A DNA stretch of 64,000 bases from Oikopleura dioica (lineage: Eukaryota; Chordata; Appendicularia; Copelata; Oikopleuridae), in the NCBI GenBank assembly GCA_907165135.1, contig OU015567.1:5027001-5091000 (forward strand). Direction: 5' to 3'. Positions 63,238 to 64,000 of this stretch are shown piece by piece. Under the pieces are notes generated by a model that saw only the letters and a list, made by a program, of their open reading frames with translations, was not told the DNA's origin and searched no databases. A program made the translations under genes and the position numbers. Every line of letters begins with the position of its first letter. Positions within the stretch are counted from its first letter, which is position 1.

Positions 63238-64000
63238 TTCTAGCGCAGCCTCGACTGTGATTGGCGTACAGGCAAAATTCTCCTCTCTTACCGGCTTTGA
63301 TTGATTAATGAGGTTTCGGAGAAAATTTTGCTGAAAGAATTCCATTTTCAACATGATATCATACTTCGATTTACCTCTACTATGGTATCTTAAACTCAAT
63401 AAACTTTCATCAACCTTTTCAACTGAAAGTGATCTTGATAAATTCAATTACGATCAAACACTTTGTTTTTGATACAATGATAAATTGATGGAAAATATCT
63501 CGAATCCTTTGACAGATAGACTTAGAAGAAGATCAGTTCTTCGTGAAATTGCTTGACTCTGATTCTCCCTCAAATCATTGAGAATTTCTTCCACAAAGCT
63601 TGGGTTTCTAAGCTCTTGCTGGTCCAAGTATTCGAAAAATTTTGCTTTGGCACTTTCGTTCTTGACATCGATCCAGGCGTTCTTTCTTTCTGTGAAGGCA
63701 ACTCTTGTCTGAAGCGCAACGGAGGTATGGTCCGTGGCGAGAGCCTTGAGGATCTTTGAACAGGTCCGATTATTCGCGAAAAAGACTTGATTCAGAACCA
63801 TGCTTTCGTTTTCGATGATTTTCCGGTTCTCCTTCTCGACCAAGAGGCCGTTTTTGTTCATCGCCATAAGGGTGGACTCGAGAATTTCGCCGGTGGATTT
63901 GATCAGCGAAGATTCTAGAGCTTGGCAAGAGGAGCGAAAGTTGGCGATGGCCGATTCGGAGGCTTTTATGATGTTTTCAAGCATCGACCAAGTTGAGTCG
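63238..64000 (-). CDS. coiled-coil exons, gene continues beyond the right edge
   Basis: Minus-strand frames 64000-63514 (open at the edge: SAIANFRSSCQALESSLIKS, VAFTERKNAWIDVKNESAKA) and about 63422-63238 (SLLSLRYHSRGKSKYDIMLK) are helical and charged, like the downstream exons. Their exact joins could not be fixed. The N-terminus is outside the window. Confidence 0.4.

Overview
This is a window of a compact, intron-rich animal genome. The best fit is a larvacean tunicate such as Oikopleura dioica. The reasons are many 35-50 nt introns, a clear minority of introns with unusual splice sites (GA-AG, GG-AG, GC-AG), close gene spacing, an intron-containing tRNA-Tyr, and animal-specific secreted and membrane domains (EGF, CUB, ZP, kelch, peptide transporter). 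The organism is an inference. All gene models were spliced by eye from reading frame, splice signals and paralogue comparison.

Layout. 1-7.2 kb: the last exon of a gene entering from the left, a single-pass membrane protein, a kelch-type membrane protein (minus) and a second small membrane protein. 7.6-12.7 kb: a tandem pair of type II membrane proteins with 8-9 EGF repeats and a conserved, unrecognised C-terminal Cys module. 12.8-19.2 kb: small genes including secreted proteins and a 471-residue Gln/Tyr/Gly-rich secreted protein. 19.2-21.2 kb (minus): an acyl-CoA synthetase-like ANL enzyme. 21.8-23.8 kb: an ankyrin protein and small membrane proteins. 23.8-28.0 kb (minus): a secreted protein and a ZP-domain membrane protein. 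29.0-36.7 kb: a tandem pair of CUB-ZP secreted proteins and a secreted beta-propeller-like protein. 37-47 kb: gene-poor, repeat-rich DNA holding a complete gag-only LTR retrotransposon (42622-46881). 47.4-50.5 kb (minus): an SLC15/POT oligopeptide transporter. 51-57.8 kb: a ciliary microtubule-inner-protein-like gene, a cystine-knot-like protein, a Cys-rich secreted protein, tRNA-Tyr, an acidic protein and a small intronless gene. 58-64 kb (minus): a long coiled-coil gene, possibly CCDC180-like, running off the right edge.

Together the genes are dominated by secreted or surface proteins (EGF, CUB, ZP, Cys-rich, low-complexity). That would suit extracellular-matrix or mucous-house production in a larvacean epithelium, but expression cannot be seen here. 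Two tandem duplications (EGF pair, CUB-ZP pair) are clear.

The most interesting signals are the unusual introns, one of which lacks GT/AG altogether and has inverted-repeat ends. Next are several families of short terminal-inverted-repeat elements sitting in introns, one of which carries donor-like and acceptor-like sequences in its own ends, and a young non-autonomous LTR element.
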